Shown here: positions 34,199-46,727 of the stretch, piece by piece
How the letters are laid out: each line of letters opens with the position of its first letter
Position numbering within the stretch: position 1 is the stretch's first letter
Source of the DNA: Castanea sativa
Taxonomy: Eukaryota > Streptophyta > Magnoliopsida > Fagales > Fagaceae
Length of the DNA: 64,000 bases
Assembly: GCF_040712315.1 (NCBI RefSeq)
Contig: NC_134023.1
Location: forward strand, 69,042,757-69,106,756
Reading direction: 5' to 3'
The notes under the pieces: generated by a model
The model's database searches: none
The model's input: only the letters and a program-made list of their open reading frames with translations
Told to the model about the DNA's origin: nothing
Made by a program: the position numbers and the translations under genes

Positions 34199-34810
34199 TC
34201 AATATATATATAAAAGCAGAGACCTCACGTACGAAGTTTTGCCAAGTGGCACTCACTTTGAAAAGATAATTGATTTTTTTTTTGAAATAAAATACATCAT
34301 TTTTAATTTATTACACTTATTAGATGCCACATCAGTTATTTAATAACTCAACAGATTTTAATTAGTAATAAATAAGACTAATGGATAAGATAGAGGGGTG
34401 TTAATCATCAAAAACTCTTTGTTTTTCTTATTCCTCCATCCTAAGGTTTTCTTATGTTTATGCCTACTCCTCTTCCCTTATAGCCTACTCTTCATAAACC
34501 ACTACATGCCTTCTCCTATGCCTATGTTGCTAAATTACCAATTCTATGTTCTATAATTTGCACAAACTGAAATAGCATTTAGATTATTTAAAAACACATG
34601 AAATCATATAAAAATCACCAAATTAGAGTTTAAAATTATAACTAAATTTTTAAAAGAAATTTAGGTACATTTGCACAAAAATTTCATGTAACTAAGTCAC
34701 ACTTAGGAATATTGGACCATTTTTCCTTTGTATAAATAGAAGGGTCTCAATGGGATGAAGGGCTAATAATTTTCTCTCTAAAACATTTGTTGTAGGAACA
34801 CAAAAGTTTT

Positions 34811-35842
34811 CCATTGTAGACTTTTTACGATTAAAGAACATGAATTGCCAACTAATCAAACTAGAGTTTTTAGTACCTACAACAATTTCACAACATCAAG
34901 AACAAATCCCAGTGTATACAATGTCAAATTTCATAGTCTCCTGTTACATCAAATGAGTGTTTAATTTTTCTCGCAAAGTATTGAATAGTAAAGCTTCTGG
35001 GCCTTAGTCTCAATTACAACTCTCAATCATGTTGGACTTGGATGATACCTATTAACAACGTATCATTATGAGATGTAGAAAAAATTTGAAGTGTACACAA
35101 CGTTTAGTGTAAATGGGAAGAAATTTCATCCAATTCCAATTGGTTAGGTTAGTAAGGGACCTATTCCAATTTAATGTTTCTGGAATTTTGTATACAAGTG
35201 ATAATCAAGGAAAGTTCCACCTAAAATAAGTCAGACTTTTGGCAAGAGAGAAAATTAATGTCTAGACAAATCAAGCTAAGGCCAACTAAAATGGACCATA
35301 TTCTTAATTTCTTATCTCTATTTGTTCCATTGTAGACTTTTCACAATTAAAGAACATGAATTGCCAACTAATTAAACTAGAGTTTTTAGTACCTACAGCA
35401 ATTTCACAACATCAAGAACAAATCCCAGTGTATACAATGTCAAATTTCATAGTCTCCTGTTACATCAAATGTGTGTTTAATTTTTCTCGCAAAGTATTGA
35501 ATAGTGAAGCTTCTGACCCTTAGTCTCAATTACAACTCTCAATCATGTTGGACTTGGATGATACCTATCAACAATGTATCATTATGAGATGCAAAAAAAA
35601 TTTGGAGTGTATACAACGTTTAGTATGAATGGGAAGAAATTTCATCCAATTCCAATTTGTTAGGTTAGTAAGGGACCTATTCTAATTTAATGTTTCTGGA
35701 ATTTTGTATACAAGTAATAATCAAGGAAACTTCCACCTAAAATAAGTCGGACTTTTGGCAAGAGAGAAAATTGGTGTCTAGACAAATCAAGCTAAGGCCA
35801 ACCAAAATGGACCATATTCTTAATTTCTTATCTCTATTTGTT
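34811..35842 (+). repeat. 516-bp tandem duplication inside A4
   Basis: 'ccattgtagactttt' occurs at 34811 and 35327, and the text after each runs parallel for about 516 bp. At the junction, 'tttgttccat' leads into the second copy. 'ttccat' occurs at both joined sites, so a short homology could have mediated it. Other A units have a single copy. Confidence 0.8.
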
Positions 35843-36168
35843 CCATGTACAAGACTTATAGTCAATGCTTGGCGTATAAAAGTTGAACATCTTATCTAAA
35901 GTCTATCCTCTGAAAGCTTGAGAAAAAATTCATTTAAACTAACACAATATATAAATTATAAAGGAATCAAAGAAAAATTGTCAAAAATAATGAAAATTTA
36001 AACTATGCTTAAATTCTTATAAGGATGAACACAATAGCAATATCCTTTTAAAAAAAAATAAAGATAAAAAAAAAATCTATACTTATTTTGTACGTATGAT
36101 AAAGTCCTATCACAAATTTTTTTGAGATTTTTGTTGATTAGTGATTAGAAATTATAAAGGAATAATCA

Positions 36169-36232
<64 letters not shown>

Positions 36233-37163
36233 TAGAGATCTCGTGTGGGAGTGCGTGAGGTCTTGCCAAGTAACGCTCTAATTTTGCATTTAGCATTTTT
36301 TTTTTTTACCTCTTTCATTAAGTGTTTTTTACTATTACCCACAAGTTTACATTAACTTACTTTACTGTTATCTCATTAGTCCCTCATTAATTGCCTAAGC
36401 TTTCATCATACATTTCTCTCTTTCTCATGTCTTTTAGCATCCCACCGTTTTAATATTTTTAAAAAAAGTAAAAAAAAGAATAGTTAAGAACTAATAGTAA
36501 TAACTTACAAGATAAGGCCTTGGAGAGAGATAGAGAGACATAAAAATGTTGTGGATTGTTAAATAAAACGCATTGTTTCACTATAAAAGACCTGAGACTG
36601 ACAAAACATTTGAAAAAGAGAGAAAGACAAATCTGAAGGGATGTCGCCTCCGTCATATTGGCCTCCCACCACCATCAAGACCTTAAATTTGTATGGGTAT
36701 TTTTTTTTTCTTTTTAAATTAGGAGATTAAATATGATTTAGGCTTGGGTAATTTGGTTGGATAGTTTTTGTTTTGGGTATATAAGTAGAGAGAATATTTG
36801 GTACGTAATGTAAAGCCATATTCTACCATGGTTTGAAATTATCTATAAGACACGTACATGCACACTTGCCCACACCATGTTTTAATGTTTCACTATTAAT
36901 GAGTGGAAGATAGTGAGAGAGTTGGACATACTTTTATTTCATAGTATTAAATATGTGAACACAACACAAATTATTTGATTTTCACGATCCTGTTAGTCTT
37001 TTGCATTTATTTTTTGTTTTATGATTTTAAAAAAAACTTAATCTTACCTTTATTTAGGGTGAAAAATTAATCTTACCTTGAGGAAGGCTATAAAAATGCA
37101 GTGAAACAACAGTTATAAATTGCACACACATAACCATTATAATTATTCAGTTCAAGGAATGAG

Positions 37164-37199
<36 letters not shown>

Positions 37200-40100
37200 C
37201 AGAGACCTCATGTAGGAGAGCACAAAGTTTTGCCAAGTGGCACTCTATTTGAAAAGATAATTGAATTTTTTTTTGAAATAAAATACTTCATTTTTAATTT
37301 ATTACATGCCACATCAGTTATTTACTAACTTAACAGATTTTAATTAGTAGTAAATAAGACTAATGGATAAGATAGAGGGATGTTAATCATTAAAAACTCT
37401 TTGTTTTCCTTATTCCTCCATCCTAAAGTTTTCTTATGTTTATGCCTATTCCTCTTCCCTTATAACTAAATGCCTACTCTTCCTAAACCACTACATGCCT
37501 TCTCCTATGCCTATGTTGCTAAATTACCGATTCTATGTTGTATAATTTGCACAAACTGAATTAACATTTAGATTATTTATAAACATATGAAATCATATAA
37601 AAATCGCCAAATTAGTGTTTAAAATTATAACTAAATTTTTAAAAGAAATCTAGACACATTTGTACAAATATTCCATGTAACTAAGTCACACTTAGAAATA
37701 TTGGACCATTTTTCCTTTGTATAAATAGAAGGATCCTAATGGGATGAGGGGGCTAACAATTTTCTCTCCAAAACATTTGTTGTAGAAGCACAAAAGTTTT
37801 CCATTGTAGACTTTTCACGATTAATGAACATGAATTGCCAACTAATCAAACTAAAGTTTTTAGTACCTACAGCAATTTCACAACATCAAGAACAAACCTT
37901 AGTGTATACAATGTCGAATTTCATAGTCTCCTATTACATCAAATGAGTGTTTAATTTTTCTCGCAAAGTATTGAATAATAAAACTTATGGGCCATAGTCT
38001 CAATTACAACTCTCAATCATGTTGGACTTGGATGATACCTGTCAACAACATATCATTATAAGATGTAGAAAAAATTTGGAGTGTACACAACGTTTAGTAT
38101 GAATGAGAATATATTTCATCCAATTCCAATTGGTTTGGTTAGTAAGGGACCTATTCCAATTTAATGTTTCTGGAATTTTGTATACAAATAATAATCAAGG
38201 AAAATTGATGTCTAGACAAATCGAGCTAAGGCCAACCAAAATGGACCATATTCTTAATTTCTTATCTCTATTTGTTCCATGTACAAGACTTATAATCAAT
38301 GCTTGGCATATAAAAGTTGAACATCTTATCTAAAGTCCATCCTCTGAAAGCTTGAGAAAAATTTCATTAAAACTAACACAATATATAAATTATAAAGAAA
38401 TCAAAGAAAAATTGTCAAAAATAATGAAAATTCAATCTATGCTTAAATTCTTATAAGGATGAACACAATAGCAATATCCTTTTTTTTAAAAAAATAAAGA
38501 TAAAAAAATCTATTCTTATTTTGTACGTATGATAAAGTTCTATCATAAAGTTTTTTGAGACTCATATTGATTACTAATTAGAAATTATAAAGGAATAATC
38601 ATGAATATATATATATATATATATATATAAGTAGAGATCTCATGTGGGAGTGCGTGAGGTCTTACCAAGTAACGCTCTAATTTTACATTTAGCATTTTTT
38701 TTACCTCTTTCATTAAATTTTTTTTTTTTTACTATTACCCAAAAGTTTACATTAACTTATTTTACTGTTATCTCATTAGTCTCTCATTAATTGCCTAAGC
38801 TTACATCACACATTTCTCTCTTTCTCATGTCTTTTAGCATCTCCACCATTTTAATATTTAAAAAAAGTAAAAATAATAATAATTAAGGACTAATAGTAAT
38901 AACTTACCAGATAAGGCCTTGGAGAGAGATAGAGAGACATAAAAATGTTGTAGATTGTTAAATAAAACGCATTGTTTCTCTATAAAATCAAAATGCATTG
39001 TTTCACTATAAAAGACCTAAGACTGACAAAACATTTGAAGGAGAGAGAAAGACAAATCTGAGGGGACGTTGCCTCCGTCATATTGGCCTCCCACCACCAT
39101 CAAGACCTTAAACCTCTACGGGTTTTTTTTTTTTCTTTTCAAATTAGGAGATTATATATGATTTAGGTTTGGGTAATTTCGTTGGAAAGTTTTTGTTTTG
39201 GGTATATAAGTAGAGAGAATATTTGGTACGCAATGTAAAGCCATATTCTACCATGGTTTAAAATCATCTATAAGACACGTGCATACACACTTGCTCACAC
39301 CATGTTTTAATAAACCACAATCAATGAATGGAAGATAGTGAGAGAGTTGGACATACTTTTATTTCATAGTATTAAATATGTGAACACAATACAAATTATT
39401 TGATTTTCACGGTCCTGTTAGTCTTTTGCATTTATTTTTTGTTTCATGATTTTAAAAAAACTTAATCTTACCTTTTTTTTTAGGGTGAAAAATTAATCTC
39501 ACCTTGAGAATACTATAAATATGTAGTGAAACAACAGTTATAAATTGCGCACATATAACCATTATAATTATTCGATTCAAGGAATGAGTAAAAAAAAAAT
39601 TTGGAGGAATATTGTAGAATAAAAGTTGTTACAAAATGTCTTTCTCTCAGAAACCTCATGCAAGAGTGCATGAGGTCCTGCCAAGTGGTACTCTAATTTT
39701 GCATTTAGCATTTTTTTACCTCTTTCATTAATTTTTTTTTTTATTGTTACCCAAAAGTTCACATTATCTAATTTTACTATTATCTCATTAATATCTCATT
39801 AATTGTCTAAGCTTATACCACACCTTTCACTATTCTTCATGTCTTTTAGCATACCCACTGTTTTAATGTTTCAAAAACAATAAATAAATAAATAAGGGCG
39901 GGTTAATAGTAATAGCTAACGAGATAAGACTCTAAAGAGAGACAAAGAGACAGAAAAAGGTTGTGAATTGTTAAGTAAAATGCACTATTTCACTATATAT
40001 TACCAAATTAAAAGACCTGAGACTAACAAAACATTTGAAAGAGAGAGAAAGAGAAATCTGAGGGGTCACCACCTCCGTTATACTGACCTCCCACCACCAT

Positions 40101-40631
40101 CAAGACACCGAAACCCCTACGAGTAATCTTTTTTTCTTTTTAAATTAGGGACTTAAATATGATTTAGGTTAGGTAATTTGGTTAGTTAGTTTTTGTTTTG
40201 GGTAGATAAGTAAAGAGAATATTAGGTGCGTAATGTAAAGTCATATTCTACCATGGTTTAATTTTAAATCATCTATAAAACACATGCATACACACTTGCT
40301 CACACCATGTCTTAATGTCGCATTATCGATGAGTGAAAAATAGTCCGAAAGTTGGGTATACTTTTATTTCATAGTATGAAATATGTAAATACAACAAAAA
40401 TTAGTTTATTTCATGTCCCATTACTCTTTTGCATTTTTTTTTTGGTTTCATGATTTAAAAAATAATAATAATCTTACCTTAAGAAGGCTACAAATATGCA
40501 ATGAAGCTACTAAACCAATTTTTAATATCTCAAAATGTACATGTTTCTTTACTCTAATTTAGTTTACTTTTTCTTTATAATTTATGTACAACATTATTCA
40601 AAAGTGTTTTACGTAAAATATCATAAAATTA

Positions 40632-40659
40632 TCTGTGCATCGCATAGGCAACTTACTAG
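40632..40659 (+). terminator. Helitron array 2: 3' hairpin and CTAG end
   Basis: ctgtgc pairs with gcatag (one G-T pair) around 'atc', 10 bp before CTAG at 40656-40659. The next base is T. This is the expected Helitron terminus and the only one in the array. Confidence 0.7.
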
Positions 40660-40823
40660 TATCACTAATATCATAAATTTTGCATTATTATTATTATTTT
40701 GAGGTCAAACTATGCATTATTTTAGATAAGATAGATTGTGATAATTGAAAGCTTGGCATCAATTGCCCATTAAATGCATAGAGTACACTACAGTGTAGGG
40801 CCTTGGGAAAAACAAATGGGTCA

Positions 40824-40940
40824 GGCTTAGGTCTAGTGTCCAATGGTACTGGACCCGTTAAGATGATGATATGTGTCCACTTTTAAACACATGTCATCAT
40901 CTGATTGGGTCCAGTGCACTAAATGCACTAGACCTAAACC
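40824..40940. repeat. Foldback MITE, about 55-bp arms
   Basis: 'ggcttaggtctagtg...tactggaccc...agatgatgatatgtgt' on the left faces its inverse 'acacatgtcatcatctgattgggtccagtgcact...cactagacctaaacc' on the right, with only a few bases between. The RNA or single strand would form a long hairpin. No coding content. Confidence 0.75.
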
Positions 40941-42277
40941 AAGTCCAAAAAACATTGTCTTAATTAGTTGCACAACAATTTCATAATCCATTTTTCTTAA
41001 TAAAAAAAAAATCATCATCCACTTTATCATAATTTTTGCCAAGCCTAGTGTAAATATTATCTGCATTTGGAGCTTTTCTTTTGTTGCTAATGTACACAGT
41101 ATGGAGCCAGAACTTGAAATTAGGGGAGCAATTTTAGCAGTGCCAGCTTTATACTATATAAGTAATTGAGGCGGTCGTTTAGAGCCCAAGTAAATAAGAG
41201 GCCCCCAAATTTTAACCGATATGATTAATTTTTTTACTTTTTATAGTATTAATTAAACCCAAATATTAGTCAATAAATAAATAAACATTTTTATATCGAA
41301 TGAAAAACAAGAAAAAGAAGAGAGAAAGAAATACTTCATCAACAACATTATTCACAACATTTTTACAACAAATCTTATGTAGCATGTTGTTACAAGCTAT
41401 TATTGATCATAGCAAAAAAATAATTTCAGTGGTGAGTTCAACTTAGAATTTAGAATTAGTAACAACTTAACACCTAGGATTTGATGTAGCACTTCACAAA
41501 AAAAAAAAAAAAAAAAGCAATACACAAAAAAATTCACAATATTTTTCATAATAGTTTAGTTGGCAATTTTTTTTTAGTTCTTATCTAGGTCCACCATTAA
41601 TATTACTTTTTTTACTTACCATTATCAATCCATATTTGGTGCCAAAATTTTCTTGCAATTAAAATTTCAATTGCTTTGGGATTTGTATTTTGTGGGTTAC
41701 TTATAAGTGGGAGAAAAAAAAAATTAAGATATAGCTTGATAACTTACTATAGGCACAAACTCCAATTTGAGCTAGCATGAACCGATATAGACTAGAATGA
41801 CCCATAATTTTATTCAAAGGAGAAAGGGGGGTTTCTCATTCTAGTTTGCGTTCCGGAAAGGTATTGACCATATTGGTAGGAACCCAATTGGCTACATGGC
41901 TCGTCATTTGTGAAGGAATCTGAATTCAAAGAAACGTGAATTGAAGGACCATGCCAAAGAATAAAACACATGTATCGGCTAGACCACCATTGATGCCAAA
42001 GAATAAACAACATTTATAGAATTCAAAAATTGTTCAAACCATAATTGTAGTATTGTACACAGTATCCTGTCTCTGCTTCATAGCCTCTTGCTATTGCGTT
42101 TGCCACCTGATAAGTGATCCATATTCACTTGCTCCATTAAATGCAGGGTACCTGCACCATAAGTTCCACAACAATTTCATCATACACTTAATCATAATTC
42201 TTAAAAAGCAAATGTCCATAGTTTGGTTTGCAGAGTACATGATAAGTTGAACATTATCTGCATTTGTAGCTTTGCTG
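40941..42277. other. Spacer with transposon scraps, no gene
   Basis: Near 41103 'tggagccagaacttgaaatta' matches the start of the hAT-type element at 61294. Around 41160-41210 ('gaggcggtcgtttagagcccaag') another old transposon edge follows. 42150-42265 resembles 40970-41080, so part of the spacer is duplicated around these insertions. A minus-strand frame at 41810-42013 has no known match. Confidence 0.4.
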
Positions 42278-42646
42278 TTTTTGTGTTGTGTATCCTATGG
42301 TTTTGTAACCATTTACATACATCATGTGTTGCTTCTATATTTGATGATGATATATGTGTTTCACTCTTTATCTCACGTGTTGTTTCTTTTCTCTATTTAT
42401 ACACATGTTTCTTGTTTATTCAACTTGCCATTGTTTTTCACATGGTACCTTGATGTGTTTTGTTTAGTGCTTTTCAGGAAAGGCAAGTAAAAGCCAAGTC
42501 AAGATTCCGAACCTTCCTCTTGCAGCAACTTCCAAGGTTTAGATCTTTTAGACTAGGCTTATTTATTCTGTAATCTTGAGTAGAATGTATTCTAGGACAT
42601 TCAATATACTCTTGTGGTTTTGTCACGGATTGCCAAAGGGGGAGAT

Positions 42647-43692
42647 TGTTAGGGACATATTTTTATGTAATCAGCATATCTTTTGACAAAACGCACTTTA
42701 CTTGTATTTGGGTAAATCTAAGTAGGTTCAAGATGATCGTTGCAAGTGGTTAGATTGAAGACATGAAGATTACTCAACAATTGCTCAAAGAAAAGTGCAA
42801 TCTGCAGGTCTCGATACCTCCTCGACAAAAGCTCGATTTGTCGAGAATTATTAAATCTCGACAAATGTCTCGATCTATCGAGCTTACGGGATTCAAACTA
42901 TAGCCAGCAACGTTTTTATTCTAAAAGGCTATTTGTTTATGGGTTTGTATAATTCTTATTGGACTAGGAAAGTCCATGGTTTGTGTAAACCTATTTGGAA
43001 TAGAAGAGCCCATTAAGCTCCTATTTAAAAAGGAGGTGGAAAAAGAAAAACCCAACCCTAGAGAGCTTCATAAGATTTTCTTTTTGAAACCTTAGCCTCC
43101 TCCTACAGAAGAAAGAATTCTTGCTGCGTTTCTTGTACGCCTTTGGGTTCTGTAACCAAGCAAAGTCTCTTGCACCAACATTGAAGATATTATTGGTGTT
43201 TCTATGTGAAGCTGTTGCAAATCAACTACAACAATCAAAGGCTTGTTGTGGAGTTAATCACGTACTTGGATTCATGCAAAGGAGTAAGCCGTGTACTGGG
43301 ATCTGCGCATCAGATTGGTTAGTCACGTATTGGGAGCCATGCATTAAAAGGAGAGATTGTCACTATAGAACAAATTCAATTGGGTATTGGGGTAAGGGTT
43401 TAACTGTAGGTTGATATAAGGTACTGGGATTCCTTTACTTGTAATTTCTTGTTTTGATAATAGTGGATTCTCGGGAGTGGTGACCTTAAAATCACCCGGT
43501 AGGGTTTTTGCCTTGGAGGTTTTCCCCATTTATAAAAAAATCACCATGTCAATTTATTTTCCACTACATTTTAGTTTATTGGTGATTTGTTTGTGCTACC
43601 ACGCATTTGCATGTTAAATTGGTTAATTAATTAAACTTGACTAATTAATCAATTAATCCATCACAAGGGGTCAATATGTTTTTGACCTATCA
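42647..43692 (+). repeat. LTR, 1046 bp, complete
   Basis: Starts TGTTAGGGACATA directly after polypurine 'aaagggggagat' and ends GACCTATCA just before the Met-tRNA site. It contains a cluster of palindromic TCGA words ('ctcgacaaaagctcgatttgtcgag') and a phrase resembling a transcript leader ('aaccctagagagcttc'). Confidence 0.75.
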
Positions 43693-43694
43693 AG

Positions 43695-43705
43695 TGGTAT
43701 CAGAG
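43695..43705 (+). promoter_or_regulatory. Met-tRNA primer-binding site of the retroelement
   Basis: TGGTATCAGAG sits two bases after the LTR end, as in Ty1/copia elements. Confidence 0.8.
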
Positions 43706-43763
43706 TAGGCACACTCTGATTAGGGTTTAATTTTTGTTGTGTGATCCATTGAGCCCTGTTGTC

Positions 43764-44634
43764 ATGGAAACTCTTGATTGTTTTGATTTGCATGATCTTG
43801 TGTTGAATAATGATGATAATATTCATGATGCCTATTGCAAACTTTATAATTTTTGTATGAAATCTCTTGAATATTCTACAAAATTAAAAGCTAAATTTAA
43901 AAAGGTAAAGCTTGAAAAAGATGATTTGATCGCAGAATTGGATGAAGCCAATAGTTTGAATGAGAATTTTAAAGATCAAATTTCATTTCAGGTGGACAAA
44001 ATTAAGAGTTTGGAAGAGCAACTAGTTGAATTTAAAACTGAATTTGAAAAATTAACTAGTGACATGTTGAGCCTAACTCAAAAGAAAAAGATTTTTATAT
44101 TCCCCCATTTAAAATGAATAATGAAGAGTTGAAGGTTAATATTGCTAGGATAGACAAAGGTAAACAAACTGATGTTAACACTGAAGTTTCTAAACCTATG
44201 TCTAAAACTCCTCCTAGAATGAAAGAAAAATATGTTTTTGTCCCACTTGTCATCATTGTCACGTTGTTGGTCATATTAGGCCAAATTGTCCTAAGTTGAG
44301 GTCTCTGTCAACCTCTAAGGTTAGACCTCCTTCTAGGAAGCCAAGTAGTTCTAAAACTGCTCATATTTGTCATCATTGTGGTGTTTCTGGACACACTCAT
44401 CTTAATTGCTTTAAGTTGTATCCTCAAAAGCAAGTATCTAAATGGTCACAGGTTTCCTCTCAAGGACCTATACCTTTGTTTAGAGAGTTATTAAAAACCT
44501 TGAGCTTTTTAACTCAATTTCAAGAGAATTTTAATTCTTCTATGTCCTTTGGTAGACATACTAGGACTCGTGCATTTTTATCTTCACGGCCAAAGACTCG
44601 TGCTGTGTGGGTGAGAAAAGAGCCTAAGACTTAA
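43764..44634 (+). pseudogene. gag remnant with two zinc knuckles
   Basis: From the ATG at 43764 the frame is acidic and coiled-coil-like (LKAKFKKVKLEKDDLIAEL). It shifts to other frames at about 44100 and 44290. Two CX2CX4HX4C knuckles are present, CHHCHVVGHIRPNC at 44248-44289 and CHHCGVSGHTHLNC at 44368-44409, in one frame. The frame ends at a TAA at 44632-44634. Knuckles bind the element's RNA during packaging. The usual N-terminal gag fold is missing, so this is a partial, broken gag. A related piece lies at 52921-53480 on the other strand. Confidence 0.7.
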
Positions 44635-44639
44635 TTGTC

Positions 44640-46356
44640 TTTTTTGTTGTCCTCTGCTTTAATTCTTTGTATCTAAAGTAGGACTCTCTTTGCTTGATTT
44701 TTTATCTGCTGTTAGAATCATGCTTTCATGCATCTGCACCTTTCTATCATGCCTTCATGCATTTGCATCTTTCTTTCATACTTTCATGTTGTTTGTCTAT
44801 TTTTTTTATTGTTTAGTTTTTATTTAGTTTTTTTTTAAAGGAAAAATTAGAAAAATACAAAAACAGTGTGTGTTTGTGTACATTGGTTCTTGTGAACCTT
44901 AAAATGGCCATTGAAACAGAGTTTTCTAAACTTTGTATCGTTTGTAGCTTAGATGAGCATCTCTATGCACAACTAAGCAAGTGAGTTTTGTGACTCTTTA
45001 TTTGTGATGAGTAAGGTTAAGTGATCTCTTGTACTTAACACTCGTATCACTCTTTCTGATGGGAAGGAGTAAAAAATCCTAAGAGAAAGGCATAAATAAC
45101 CATCTTATCACTATTACCCGCCAATCATGACATGACATCTGTATGTTTTGGTATAGCAAAAGTGCAATGTCAATGACATCTGTATGCTTCGGCATAGTAA
45201 AAATGCAATGTCAAAAAGCTTAACATCATTGGATATTTCTTCTCTCTCTTTTGTATACCCATGCATGATTTGCTTAATAAAATAAAAATATGCAAAGAAA
45301 ATAAAAAGCAAAAAGAACAAAATGATTTACATATGATTGCAAGCATGTTTTCTAGGAGATGTGCGAGTTATAGGATGTACCTCGAAAGTGATAGTCACAA
45401 TCAAACAATTATGATTGTGTGTGAGTTAAAGTGATTTTCTCATATCTCAAATCGTCATAACATAGAGATACTTATGCAATCTTGCGATGTTTTGCACACA
45501 CAACACGCAATATTCTTTGTTACTCTTGATACATGTGCAGGTACAATGTGATTTGGTCATCACAAGATTTACATATGTTGATGTATGCTCCCTAAACTGT
45601 CTTAACTTGTTTTTGAAATATAAAATTGGTTAGACTTGTTGTGTGTGTGTGTGTGTGTGTGTGTTTGGGATCTAAATGCTTATCATTGTTATTGTTGAGA
45701 GCTGATTTTGAGAGTTTAATATGTTATTTGGATCATAAGTTGAGTTGCATATGTGATTGCATTCATATCTGTGTTTTTCCTTTTCTTGAAAAACTGTTTT
45801 CTTGCTATCTCGACACCTCCTCGACACCTAGCTTATCTGTTGAGCTCTTCTATTGCATTTTATCACAATCTCGACACCTCTTGACAGCTGGTGGATCGAT
45901 CGAGAAATCCCCTGACCCCTTGATAGCCTCTTGACAGCTGGTGGATCGAACAAGAAATCTCTTGTCCCCTCGATACCTCCTCGATCCATCGAGCTTGTTT
46001 TGCTGTGGATACCTCTCGATTGATCAAGATACCCTTGCATGTATTTCATTTTTCTTGTTTTGCATTTTTTTTCTTTGTGTCCATGGGATCTTGCTTTTCT
46101 TTTTCTTGCAGGTCTATGGTTCCTTATTTTCCTCATTCCCTCTATATTAGTTTTTAGTCTATCTCCGGTCAAGTCTTTTGGCGTTTTATGCCCGTTGACA
46201 ATCGTGTCAAAAAAGGGGAGAAATTTGAGAATTGAATGTCATTCCTCAAGGGGAGTAATAGACTTAGGAGGAGAACTTCATGTTAAAGGGAAGAAAGTTT
46301 TTTATGTAACTAACTTAGGGGGAGAGTTAGTTTGATGCACATTGCAATTGATATAT
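44640..46356. other. Non-coding body of the plus-strand retroelement
   Basis: No pol domain. Text near 45085-45115 ('aataaccatcttatcac') is the inverse of text near 52378-52395, so this body is homologous to the minus element's 50.8-52.9 kb part. A (GT)n run lies at about 45639-45664. 45800-46030 has many TCGA-type words ('ctcgacacctcctcgacac'). Confidence 0.5.
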
Positions 46357-46727
46357 TTTTTGTGTTGTGTATCCTATGGTTTTGTAACCATTTACATACA
46401 TCACGTGTTGCTTCTATATTTGATGATGATGTATGTGTTTCACTCTTTGTCTAAAATGTGTTGTTTCTTTTCTCTATTTATACACATGTTTCTTATTTAT
46501 TCAACTTGTCATTGTTTTCCACATGGTACCTTGATGTGTTTTGTTTAGTGCCTTTCAGGAAAGATAAGTTAAAGCCAAGTCAAGATTCCGAACCTTCCTC
46601 TTACAGCAACTTCCAAGGTTCAAATCTTTTAGACTAGGCTTATTTATTCTGTAATCTTGAGTAGAATGTATTCTAGGACATTCAATGTACTCTTGTGGTT
46701 TTGTCACGGGTTGCCAAAGGGGCAGAT

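Larger units (their letters stand above)
34199..40659 (+). mobile_element. Helitron-like array 2, with both ends
   Basis: The 5' end is A|TCAATATATATATAAAAGCAG at 34199. The 3' end is a hairpin (ctgtgc-atc-gcatag) then 'gcaacttactag' at 40648-40659, followed by T. Inside are A4 (34215-36172), B4 (36230-37165), A5 (37195-38600), B5 (38628-39595) and a final B6 (about 39650-40659), the only B with the terminal hairpin. The A and B starts are related ('agagacctca...gttttgccaagtgg' and 'agatctcatgtgg...cttgccaagtaa'). No Rep/helicase coding is seen, so the elements are non-autonomous. Confidence 0.75.

Noticed and set aside
41810..42013. Minus-strand frame of 67 codons with a WHQWWSS segment
   Set aside because: No family recognised, no splice or start context, and it sits among transposon scraps.
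42223..42490. Cys/Phe/Tyr-rich frames at 42223-42490 and 46342-46548
   Set aside because: They fall in the non-coding 3' internal end of the retroelement and appear twice because that end is duplicated.
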